DNA from: an uncultured Ligilactobacillus sp.
Lineage (GTDB): Bacteria; Bacillota; Bacilli; Lactobacillales; Lactobacillaceae
DNA length: 54,377 nucleotides
Reading direction: 5' to 3'
Assembly (NCBI GenBank): GCA_934215475.1
Contig: CAKPZY010000009.1
Coordinates: 1-54,377 of the forward strand
The translations under genes and the position numbers were made by a program. Shown one piece after another: positions 43,602 through 51,457 of the stretch; the first letter of the stretch is position 1; each line of letters opens with the position of its first letter. The notes beneath the pieces were generated by a model. It was not told the DNA's origin. It saw only the letters and a program-made list of their open reading frames with translations, and made no database searches.

Positions 43602-43841
43602 TTACTTATTAGCCAAGGCGCTATAAAATAAAATCACCGAAGCGACCGCCATTGTGGTTCCTAAAGCTGTTAGAAACCAGCTGACTGTTCTGGCCGGCTC
43701 ATTAAGACGGGCTTCATGACGATGATAACGCAACAAGCTCATTGAGCCTTTGATAATGTCCCAGATGCCAGAAAGTAAGAAAATAACGGCGATCACTAAT
43801 AACAAGATGTTATGTGAAGATGCAAACTGAACTTGAAGCAC
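43602..43841 (-). CDS. Small two-helix membrane protein
   Basis: A 79-residue protein with two predicted helices (about residues 9-34, ILLLVIAVIFLLSGIWDIIKG, and 49-76) joined by a short basic loop (RYHRHEARLN). I do not recognise a family. Its GTG start overlaps the TAG stop of the dehydrogenase gene (TAGTG), so translation is coupled. The function is unknown; the coupling hints at a link with the dehydrogenase or simple operon packing. Confidence 0.7.
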   Translation of the reverse strand: MLQVQFASSHNILLLVIAVIFLLSGIWDIIKGSMSLLRYHRHEARLNEPARTVSWFLTALGTTMAVASVILFYSALANK

Positions 43842-44722
43842 TAATTGGTCTCCTTATCAATTTGTTTATAGATGTTGATCAAACCTTGAGTCCCTTCATC
43901 GCCAAGACCGTACACATCGACCATCACTTCATATAAACGTTTAGCGTTAGCTGTTGCCGTCAGATCCAAACCCATCCGGTCTGATTCTTCCAACGCGATC
44001 CGCAAGTCTTTAAGGAAGTGCCGTGCAAAAAATCCAGGCTTAAAATTACCCTGTAAAACGCGGGGTCCGTAGTTGGTCAGGCTCCAATTTTGAGCACCGC
44101 CGCCACTTAAAGCGTCCAAGACCTTGTTTGGATCCAAACCGGCAGCTTTAGTATAGAGCAGCGTTTCTGTTAGGCCAGTCATCGTTCCTGCTATCATGAT
44201 CTGATTAGCCATTTTAGCGTGTTGCCCAGATCCCGCGGGTCCAAAGAGTGTCACTTTTGAGCTGATCTGTTCGAAAAGCGGTTCGACTTTATGGTAGGCT
44301 TCTTCATCTCCGCCGACCATGACAGTCAATGTACCTTTTTTAGCGCCCACATCACCGCCGGAAACTGGTGCATCAAGCGCGTCTACTCCGTGTTCTTTGC
44401 CATAATCCCCAATTTTTTGAGCAAGTAAAGGTTTGCTGGTCGTCATGTCGATCACGATAGTGCCCTTGTCAGCTCCGGCAAAGATGCCTTCTTTGCCAAA
44501 ATAAATTTGTTCCACATCGGTTGGAAAGCCAACCATAGAAAAAACAACTTCACTGGCAGCAGCAACCTTCTGTGGTGAATCTGCCCAAGTTGCTCCGGCA
44601 TCAACCAACTTGTCCGTTTTAGACTTCGTCCGGTTAAAGACGGTCAATTCATTCCCGGCTTTAAGCAGATTAGCGGCAATCGCAGCGCCCATAACGCCAG
44701 TTCCGATAAATCCCATCTTCAT
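43841..44722 (-). CDS. NAD(P)-dependent beta-hydroxyacid dehydrogenase (3-hydroxyisobutyrate dehydrogenase family)
   Basis: A 293-residue oxidoreductase. The Rossmann motif GFIGTGVMGAAIAANLLKAG starts at residue 3, substrate motif DAPVSGGDVGAKKGTLTVMV lies at about 118-137, and the catalytic lysine in GSGQHAKMANQI near 168. The family covers 3-hydroxyisobutyrate, tartronate semialdehyde and related 3-hydroxyacids; the substrate is not set by context. A frame begins four codons earlier at a GTG inside the ribosome site AAAGGGTGGG, so the ATG at 44722 is preferred. Confidence 0.9.
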   Translation of the reverse strand: MKMGFIGTGVMGAAIAANLLKAGNELTVFNRTKSKTDKLVDAGATWADSPQKVAAASEVVFSMVGFPTDVEQIYFGKEGIFAGADKGTIVIDMTTSKPLLAQKIGDYGKEHGVDALDAPVSGGDVGAKKGTLTVMVGGDEEAYHKVEPLFEQISSKVTLFGPAGSGQHAKMANQIMIAGTMTGLTETLLYTKAAGLDPNKVLDALSGGGAQNWSLTNYGPRVLQGNFKPGFFARHFLKDLRIALEESDRMGLDLTATANAKRLYEVMVDVYGLGDEGTQGLINIYKQIDKETN

Positions 44723-45148
44723 AATATATCCCACCCTTTAGTTAATTGTCCTGTGAGTAATACTGTCTACTTTGAGCAAATGGAACAAAAGAAAATACAG
44801 CTAAGATATTTTCCTTTTCTTCATTCACATTCCTCTTTTATCATATAACGAAGCTTCGCCAAGGAGCAAAAATTTCGTGTTACCATAGCTGGTTTTTTTA
44901 AGTTGATTAAAATTAAGGCTGATCTTAGTAATTTGAACCTGTTTCATTTTCTAGATAGACTTTCCATCTTGTCCCCTGCTATACTATTTGATTAGGGACA
45001 TTAAGGGTTGATTTAATAGGCCTGGTGTAATTAATAATTGATTTATTTACAGCGTTGTCATACTGGTATTTTTAGGCTAGGTTAAATTTAATAGCGTTTA
45101 ATGACCCTTGTCTGCAGCATTTCGTTAGAAAGAAGGGAGGCGGATAAG
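44723..45148. other. Divergent promoter region of dehydrogenase and MFS genes
   Basis: About 425 bp without a gene. It contains a perfect 10-bp palindrome CGAAGCTTCG (44849-44858) next to AT-rich TTATCATATA, a candidate control site for the minus-strand dehydrogenase. A plus-strand promoter candidate has TAGACT, an 18-bp spacer and TATACT with a TG extension (about 44955-44990). The latter would leave a long leader of about 150 bases before the MFS start. Confidence 0.4.
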
Positions 45149-46360
45149 TTGCCAAAAACAATCAAAAAAGCTCTTTTCATATTGATCTTTAGTGAATTTT
45201 TGGTCTGCTTAGGGATAAGCATCGTTATTCCGGTCATGCCTTTCTTACGAAATGAATTGCATCTATCCGGCTTTGATATGGGGGTTATGAACGCACTTTT
45301 TGCGTTCGCACAGTTTGTCGCTTCGCCTATCATCGGCCGGATCTCTGATAGGCTAGGAAGAAAACCGATCTTGGTTTTGGGATTATTCTTATTCACTATT
45401 TCTGAATTTTTATTTGCTATCACTAACAAATTATTTCTATTTGATGTTTCACGGACGATCGGTGGTATCGCAGCAGCTATGATCGTTCCGACTGAAATGG
45501 CACTAGCGGCTGATATTACAACTAAAAAGTATCGTGCCCGGGTCATTGGATGGCTGTCGGCAGCTTTTTCCGGTGGCCTGATATTAGGGCCAGGGCTAGG
45601 TGGTTTATTGGCTAACTTGGATTATAAATTCCCGTTTTGGACGGCTGGTATCTTGGGGATCATTAGTATGATCGCAATGTATGTCATTCTTCCGGCAAAT
45701 ATAGAAAAAGGAGAAGCAGTTGATCAAGAATACGTCACTGAGAACAAAGGTGCCATCGGCCAAGATAAAAATATCCTGCAAGTGATAGGCAAGTCTGGGG
45801 TCATTTTGTTTGGCTTGATCTTTATTTCCTCTTTTGGCTTGCAGGGCTTTGAGAGCATCTACAGTTTATTTGTCAACCAGGTATACCATTTCAGTTTGGG
45901 TAATATTGCTGTGGTCCTAACGATAAATGGAGTATTATCCCTCTTTTTACAAGTAGCTCTTTTTGACTGGCTGGTTGCGAAATTTACAGAAAAATTATTG
46001 ATCCGTTATTGTTTTTTGATTTCTTTGGTTGGGACGATTTGGATCTTAGTAGCCGCCACCAAAGTCGAAGTTATTTTGGCCACGCTGTTGGTTTTTGAAG
46101 CATTTGATCTGATCAGACCAGCGATTACGACTATGTTGAGCAAAATCAGCCATAAACACCAGGGTTTGATCAACGGATTAAATATGTCGCTCACTAGTGT
46201 TGGCAATGTTGTCGGTCCCTTGATCTCAGGGGCTTTATTAGACTGGCATCCAAGTTATCCATATATTATCGTTGCTGTATTCTTAGCCATTTCCTATGCT
46301 TTCACATTTGCAATCCGTTCCGTCAAGAGTAAAGGAAAGCATGGAACAACAAAAAGATAA
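45149..46360 (+). CDS. MFS efflux transporter (DHA1 drug:H+ antiporter type)
   Basis: A 403-residue, 12-helix transporter. The MFS signature between helices 2 and 3 is GRISDRLGRKPILVLG (about residues 64-79), the N-terminal helix has VIPVMPFL, and helix 5 carries GLILGPGLGGLLA, the antiporter motif C. These place it with drug exporters such as Bmr/NorA/TetA-like proteins. The substrate is unknown. The longer frame from 45101 is rejected because AAGGGAGG at 45133-45140 points to the TTG at 45149. Confidence 0.87.
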   Translation: MPKTIKKALFILIFSEFLVCLGISIVIPVMPFLRNELHLSGFDMGVMNALFAFAQFVASPIIGRISDRLGRKPILVLGLFLFTISEFLFAITNKLFLFDVSRTIGGIAAAMIVPTEMALAADITTKKYRARVIGWLSAAFSGGLILGPGLGGLLANLDYKFPFWTAGILGIISMIAMYVILPANIEKGEAVDQEYVTENKGAIGQDKNILQVIGKSGVILFGLIFISSFGLQGFESIYSLFVNQVYHFSLGNIAVVLTINGVLSLFLQVALFDWLVAKFTEKLLIRYCFLISLVGTIWILVAATKVEVILATLLVFEAFDLIRPAITTMLSKISHKHQGLINGLNMSLTSVGNVVGPLISGALLDWHPSYPYIIVAVFLAISYAFTFAIRSVKSKGKHGTTKR

Positions 46361-46370
46361 GCAGTGAATT

Positions 46371-46403
46371 AAGCTCAGCAACTGTTGAGCTTTAAAGTTT
46401 TTT
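46371..46403 (+). terminator. Terminator after the MFS gene
   Basis: AAGCTCA (46371-46377) pairs with TGAGCTT (46385-46391) over a 7-base loop; a run of seven Ts begins a few bases later. Confidence 0.8.
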
Positions 46404-46471
46404 TCTTGAGTTTCCCTCTTTATAAATATAAACTTCAGTTGAAGCAACATAGTTTGAAGGGGGATGTCACT

Positions 46472-48577
46472 ATGAAAATGTCGGAAAATAATCAAGGCCA
46501 TAATGACCAGAGTGACCATTCGGGAATGGAAATGGGAGACAACCACGGTTCCATGGAACAAATGGACATGGATCACGGATCTATGCAGCATACAGGACAA
46601 AACGACATGATGATGCATGGTGGTCACATGATGCATATGGGAAATTTGAAACGAAAATTTTGGGTTTCACTTGTATTGACAATACCCTTAGTTCTAATGT
46701 CTTCGATGATGGGGATGAATCACCCGCTTATTTCGTTTCCGGGCAGTGATTGGGTGGTCGCTATCCTTGGCACGGCCATTTTCTTATATGGCGGAACACC
46801 TTTTTTCTCCGGTGCAAAGGGTGAATTAAAATCTAAAAAGCCGGCCATGATGACTTTGATCACGATGGGCATCGGGGTAGCATATTTTTATAGCATTTAT
46901 TCAGTGATCGCTAATGATATTTTTCAGGTCACTCCAAGTGTAATGGACTTTTTCTGGGAGTTGGCTACCTTAGTAGACATTATGCTCTTGGGCCATTGGA
47001 TCGAAATGAATGCGGTTATGAATGCCGGCTCCGCACTCACTGATCTGGCAGAATTGCTGCCGACTAAAGCTCATTTAATGGATAAAGATGGCCACACTAA
47101 AGACGTTGCTCTAAAAGATGTTAAGGAGGGTAATACTTTGCAGGTCCGCGGGGGAGAAAAGATCCCCGCTGACGGCACGGTCACTACCGGAGAATCAGCT
47201 GTTAATGAAGCTATGGTAACTGGCGAGTCAAAACTGGTTCAAAAAAAGAAAGATGCTAAGGTTTTTGGCGGCTCAGTCAACGGCGATGGAACTTTTCAGA
47301 TGAAAGTGACGGGCACAGGAGAGAATGGTTTTCTGGCACAGGTCAGTAAAATGGTGCAAGCCGCACAAAATGAGAAGTCAAGTCGCGAAAATATAGCAGA
47401 TAAAGTTGCCTCCTGGCTATTCTACATCGCTGTGACGATCGCAGTGATCAGTTTTGTGATCTGGCTGATTACATCGGGCTTGGCCACTGCCTTATCACGA
47501 GCGGTGACTGTCTTGTTGATCGCTTGTCCTCATGCGTTGGGTTTGGCAATTCCCTTGGTCGTGGCCAGAAGTACCTCGTTGGGTGCCAAAAATGGGTTGC
47601 TGATCAGAGACAGAGGTGCGATGGAACAAGTTGGCGACCTCAAGTATGCATTAATGGATAAGACAGGAACTTTGACCGAAGGCGACTTTAAAGTTAATAA
47701 ATACGGAAGTTTGACGTCCGATAAAACAGATGACGAAGTTTTAGCTACAATGGCAGCTCTAGAGGCTGGATCTTCTCACCCACTGGCAGTTGGCATCACT
47801 AAGAAAGCTCATGACCGGCACCTGGACTATTCAAGCGCGGATGATAGCAGTCAAATTAAGGGTGTGGGACTAGAAGGAACTATTTCTTCCAAGAAATACT
47901 TGATAGTATCCCCAGGGTATTTGGAAAAGAATTCAATTTCTTACGACAAGAAGCGTTTTGGTCAACTAGCCGGTGGAGGGAATTCCTTGAGTTTCTTGTT
48001 ACAAAACAAGAATGTGCTGGGCTTTGTTGCCCAAGGTGATCAAATAAAGCCAGCGGCACGCAAAATGATTTTGGAGCTCGACAAACAAGGAATAATTCCT
48101 GTAATGTTGACTGGTGATAATGAAGAAACTGCCAAAGGGGTTGCAGAGAAGCTGGGTATCAAAGATTTTAAGGCGCAATTACTGCCGGCAGATAAAGAAA
48201 AAGCGGTGGAAAATTATCAAAATGACGGCAAAGTAATGATGATCGGTGACGGAGTTAATGATGCCCCCAGCTTAGCCCGGGCAAATATTGGAGTTGCAAT
48301 CGGCAGCGGGACCGATGTGGCTATTGAATCGGCAGATCTGGTGTTAGTGAAAAGTGATCCGAATGAAATTATTGAGTTTATAGAACTGGCCAAGAAAACA
48401 ACCGGTAAGATGACTCAAAACTTATGGTGGGGGGCTGGTTATAACATTATCGCCTTACCATTGGCAGCGGGTATCCTAGCACCGATCGGTTTTGTACTGA
48501 GTCCGATGGCCGGTGCTGTGTTGATGTCGTTAAGTACTGTCATAGTCGCTGTAAATGCTATTACTTTGAAAATCTGA
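46472..48577 (+). CDS. copB: Copper-type P1B ATPase, CopB group
   Basis: A 701-residue heavy-metal ATPase. The first about 60 residues are packed with His, Met, Asp and Gln (for example MEMGDNH, HGSMQH, MMMHGGHMMHM), the metal-collecting tail of CopB proteins. The membrane metal site is CPH in LLIACPHALGLAIPL, followed by DKTGTLTEGDF and GDGVNDAPSLARAN. CPH rather than CPC marks the CopB subgroup, exporting copper or silver. A frame opens at 46385; AAGGGGGATG fixes the ATG at 46472. A palindrome CTTCAGTTGAAG (46433-46444) lies upstream. No CopY or CopZ gene is adjacent. Confidence 0.92.
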   Translation: MKMSENNQGHNDQSDHSGMEMGDNHGSMEQMDMDHGSMQHTGQNDMMMHGGHMMHMGNLKRKFWVSLVLTIPLVLMSSMMGMNHPLISFPGSDWVVAILGTAIFLYGGTPFFSGAKGELKSKKPAMMTLITMGIGVAYFYSIYSVIANDIFQVTPSVMDFFWELATLVDIMLLGHWIEMNAVMNAGSALTDLAELLPTKAHLMDKDGHTKDVALKDVKEGNTLQVRGGEKIPADGTVTTGESAVNEAMVTGESKLVQKKKDAKVFGGSVNGDGTFQMKVTGTGENGFLAQVSKMVQAAQNEKSSRENIADKVASWLFYIAVTIAVISFVIWLITSGLATALSRAVTVLLIACPHALGLAIPLVVARSTSLGAKNGLLIRDRGAMEQVGDLKYALMDKTGTLTEGDFKVNKYGSLTSDKTDDEVLATMAALEAGSSHPLAVGITKKAHDRHLDYSSADDSSQIKGVGLEGTISSKKYLIVSPGYLEKNSISYDKKRFGQLAGGGNSLSFLLQNKNVLGFVAQGDQIKPAARKMILELDKQGIIPVMLTGDNEETAKGVAEKLGIKDFKAQLLPADKEKAVENYQNDGKVMMIGDGVNDAPSLARANIGVAIGSGTDVAIESADLVLVKSDPNEIIEFIELAKKTTGKMTQNLWWGAGYNIIALPLAAGILAPIGFVLSPMAGAVLMSLSTVIVAVNAITLKI

Positions 48578-48592
48578 GTAGGATTTTGCATA

Positions 48593-48712
48593 ATGAATAT
48601 GCAGCATGAAGAGTTATTATTTACACGGATCACAAATTCGGAAGAAATTTTTAACACCGTTTTTAATACGTCATCACCAGAGGAGCGAGGAAGAAATGTC
48701 ACAGACAATTGA
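48593..48712 (+). CDS. Possible 39-codon leader ORF overlapping the fchA start
   Basis: An ATG 15 bp after copB, with TAGGA about ten bases upstream, opens a 39-codon frame that runs past the fchA ribosome site and stops 14 bases inside fchA. The peptide (starting MNMQHEELLFTRITNSEE) resembles nothing I recognise. The coding-like composition and position could reflect translational control of fchA, or a decayed gene. Confidence 0.3.
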   Translation: MNMQHEELLFTRITNSEEIFNTVFNTSSPEERGRNVTDN

Positions 48713-49316
48713 AGATTTTGTAAATGATTTGGCTTCGGATTCACCAACCCCGGGCGGCGGGTCGACTGCTGCTTTAGTCGGGGCTTTGAGTTGTGCTTTG
48801 GGGGAAATGGTTGGCAATATTAGGCAAGAAAAGGTCGACAAACCGCACTTAGCGAACTTGCTGGCAGAGATGACCGCTAGTAGGAATAAAATGATAGCTT
48901 TGATCAAGGAAGATGAGAATTCTTTCGCAGCTTTTATGCAAGCATTAAAGTTACCCAAAGAGACGGAAACACAAAAAAGCATTCGGGCTTCGCAGCTGTT
49001 GCAAGGACTCATATCTGCAGCTGAACCCCCCTTAAAGATTGCACAGACTGCGACTATGATCTTACACCAGTTAGAAGAGATGAAGGAGTATTCCTCAAAG
49101 TCATTACTGAGTGATATTGGCAGTGGAACGGCTTTGGCCGAAGGAGCCTTAAAGTCTTCCGTCTTAAATGTGTATGAAAATACACGAATGATGAAGGATA
49201 AAGACAAGGCCGCCGAACTGGATCAGCTTACTAATGCCGTTTTAAATGAAGGCTTAGAAGTGAGTGGGCGACTCTATCCTGCAATGACAAAAGCAGTTCG
49301 AGGTGAGGAGCAGTGA
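48696..49316 (+). CDS. Cyclodeaminase/cyclohydrolase family protein (FchA-like)
   Basis: A 206-residue, all-helical protein of the formiminotransferase-cyclodeaminase C-terminal family. The N-terminal FVNDLASDSPTPGGGSTAAL with its glycine cluster (about residues 8-27) is the folate-binding signature. Stand-alone members act as formimino-THF cyclodeaminase or as 5,10-methenyl-THF cyclohydrolase. GAGGAGCGAGG precedes the ATG; a longer frame from 48606 is not supported. The stop overlaps the start of the FolD-like gene (GTGA), so the two are coupled and likely act on the same folate pool. Confidence 0.88.
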   Translation: MSQTIEDFVNDLASDSPTPGGGSTAALVGALSCALGEMVGNIRQEKVDKPHLANLLAEMTASRNKMIALIKEDENSFAAFMQALKLPKETETQKSIRASQLLQGLISAAEPPLKIAQTATMILHQLEEMKEYSSKSLLSDIGSGTALAEGALKSSVLNVYENTRMMKDKDKAAELDQLTNAVLNEGLEVSGRLYPAMTKAVRGEEQ

Positions 49317-50164
49317 GCAAACTGCTGCGAGGAAAAAACGTTGCCGGACCACTTTTACAGCAAGCTAAGAAAATAGCTGGTTCTTTACCTAAAAGGCCTA
49401 AAGTCGCTTTAGTTCGCGTCGGGTCTGCTCCGGCCGCCAAGGGGTACCAGAAAAGCGCAGCTAAGGTGTTAGAAAGAGTAGGTATTACTCCTGAGCCATA
49501 CATTTTTGACAGTCAGATAAATTTTTCGAGGTTTAAGCGAGAGATTCAACGACTTAATACTGACGATTTGATCGATGCCATTTTGCTGCTCGATCCTCTT
49601 CCTCCTCGTTTACCTTTAACTCGGGTGCAAGATCTACTTTCTCCAAAGAAAGATATTGATGGTATTACGCGAACGAATCTGGGACGAACACTCTCCCCTA
49701 GGACAGGGGATCTTGTACCATTGACAGCTGGGGCAGTAATGGAGCTGCTCAAGTTTTATGAAATTCGCCTTACTGGAGCTCAGGTCGTTTTGATCGGTGC
49801 GAGTTTAGCAGTAGGGAAGCCATTGGCCAATCTACTGCTCCATAAACACGCTACACTGACGGTGTGCGATGAGTACACTGATGATGTCTCCTTTTATACT
49901 CGCAAAGCAGATGTGGTGGTCACCGCAGTAGGACACCCTAAATTGTTGACTGCTGAAATGGTGAAAAATAAAGCTGTTGTGATCGATGTCGGAACTAATT
50001 ACACCAGTTCCGGCAAACTTGTGGGAGACGTAGATTTTGAAAAAGTGTCAAAAAAGGTGCGAGCTATCACACCGGTGCCAGGAGGGATCGGAGCGATCAC
50101 TACAGCGTTACTCGCCTACAGAGCAGCAAGAGTTGCTGAAAATTTTACAAGTAAAAAGAAATAG
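49313..50164 (+). CDS. FolD-like methylene-THF dehydrogenase, cyclohydrolase residues altered
   Basis: A 283-residue FolD paralogue. Family elements kept: KDIDGITRTNLGR, the NADP-site GASLAVGKPLANLL, TPVPGGIGAITTALL and VGDVDF. Against E. coli FolD the segment SAPAAKGYQKSAAKVLERVGI aligns so that the catalytic Lys of Y-x-x-x-K is Ala, and the Gln of the QLPLP motif is Leu (LLLDPLP). In human and bacterial FolD that lysine is needed for cyclohydrolase activity, while dehydrogenase activity can persist. The protein is coupled by a 4-base overlap to FchA, which could supply the missing step. A housekeeping FolD presumably lies elsewhere. Confidence 0.85.
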   Translation: MSKLLRGKNVAGPLLQQAKKIAGSLPKRPKVALVRVGSAPAAKGYQKSAAKVLERVGITPEPYIFDSQINFSRFKREIQRLNTDDLIDAILLLDPLPPRLPLTRVQDLLSPKKDIDGITRTNLGRTLSPRTGDLVPLTAGAVMELLKFYEIRLTGAQVVLIGASLAVGKPLANLLLHKHATLTVCDEYTDDVSFYTRKADVVVTAVGHPKLLTAEMVKNKAVVIDVGTNYTSSGKLVGDVDFEKVSKKVRAITPVPGGIGAITTALLAYRAARVAENFTSKKK

Positions 50165-50204
50165 CTCCCGTAAAGTGAAACACTGGACTTTACGAGAGCT
50201 ATTT
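50159..50204. terminator. Bidirectional terminator
   Basis: Arms 50159-50176 and 50187-50204 (AAATAGCTC...CGTAAAGT) form an 18-position stem with one mismatch and a 10-base loop, between converging folate and reductase genes. Confidence 0.92.
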
Positions 50205-50217
50205 CTTTGTTTAACTG

Positions 50218-51246
50218 CTATTTAGTTATAACTATCTTGCCGATAGTATGTCCATTTTCAATTAAACTGTGCGCATGTTTTAAAGTTTGAGCATTAAGTC
50301 CTTGCAACGTCTGATTTAAAGTACTCCGTAAGACTCCAGTATCAAATAATGCGGCGGCTTTTTTTAGGATCTCATGCTGTGAGGAGAGATCTGAAGTATG
50401 GTAGAAGGCTTTAGTAAACATCCACTCCCACGCAAATGTGACCCGTTTTTGTTTAAGCACGTTCATGTTTAACGGATCTTTACTACTTGTGATAGAACAC
50501 ATTTTGCCATTAGGTGCGACCAGTTCGACCATTTCGTTCCAATGTGCACCTAAATTATTTAATTCAAAAATATAGTCTACATACTTGAGGCCGGCGTTAT
50601 GAACTTCTGTGCTCAAATTAGTATGATGGTTGACCACTTCGTCTGCTCCATGGTGCAATGCCCAGTCCTTTGTTTCTGGTCGTGAGGCTGTGGCAATCAC
50701 GTGCAGACCTGCATAGTGAGCTAACTGTGTGGCTATTGAACCGACACCGCCAGCACCGTTGATGATCAGGATCGATTTTTTCTCGTTTGTTCCAGCGTCG
50801 TCTGGGTCGATCCCTAACTGTTCAAATAGGGCTTCCCATGCCGTCAATGTGGTTAAGGGCATGGCGGCAGCATGGGGATCATCAAGCTTTGCCGGAGCCA
50901 GCGCAGCTATTCTTTCGTCCACTAATTCGTATTCGCTGTAACTGCCGGGACGACTGTATGAACCAGCATAGTAAACTCTGTCTCCGGGAGAAAATAAGGT
51001 AACAGCTGAACCGATTTCCACGACAGTGCCGACAGCATCAAAACCTAAAATATGGGGCGTTGAGGTGATGCGGCTGCCATTTTTGCGAGTGGCTGTGTCA
51101 ACCGGATTAACAGAAATTGCGGAGATCTCGACCAAGATATCGTGATCAGTTGCAGTGGGACGATCTAGCTTTACATTCTCCAAACAGTGAGGATCACTTA
51201 GAGGAAGATGTTTATAAAAACCAACTGCATTCATTTTTTCAGTCAT
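50218..51246 (-). CDS. Zinc-free alcohol dehydrogenase family quinone oxidoreductase-like protein
   Basis: A 342-residue medium-chain reductase. The N-terminal domain has ISVNPVDTATRKNG and HILGFDAVGTVVEIG, and the cofactor motif is IINGAGGVGSIATQLAHYAG (about residues 150-170). The catalytic and structural zinc cysteines of true alcohol dehydrogenases are absent, so it fits the quinone oxidoreductase (zeta-crystallin/ZADH) group, reducing quinones or enones with NADPH. The frame extends to 51300, but AAGGAGC before the ATG at 51246 decides the start. It converges on the folate pair. Confidence 0.87.
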   Translation of the reverse strand: MTEKMNAVGFYKHLPLSDPHCLENVKLDRPTATDHDILVEISAISVNPVDTATRKNGSRITSTPHILGFDAVGTVVEIGSAVTLFSPGDRVYYAGSYSRPGSYSEYELVDERIAALAPAKLDDPHAAAMPLTTLTAWEALFEQLGIDPDDAGTNEKKSILIINGAGGVGSIATQLAHYAGLHVIATASRPETKDWALHHGADEVVNHHTNLSTEVHNAGLKYVDYIFELNNLGAHWNEMVELVAPNGKMCSITSSKDPLNMNVLKQKRVTFAWEWMFTKAFYHTSDLSSQHEILKKAAALFDTGVLRSTLNQTLQGLNAQTLKHAHSLIENGHTIGKIVITK

Positions 51247-51457
51247 GTATAACAGCTCCTTTTTAAAAGGCACCAGAGTAATAAGGTTTGACAAGAACAA
51301 ACATAAGAACCAAGAAAACTTTTATATCTGAAACATAAGAAACGTGAGCACAAGTTTAAAATCATTATCATACTTAATATGACCAAGTGTTTTTTATGGT
51401 ACTGTGAAAAACTGAAGTAGGGCAGTGTACTGCAAAAGTGATGTATCACACTCTCTT

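Noticed and set aside
43405..43626. 73-codon plus-strand reading frame
   Set aside because: It begins inside the tre terminator region, has no ribosome site, and runs through the minus-strand terminator at 43558-43590.
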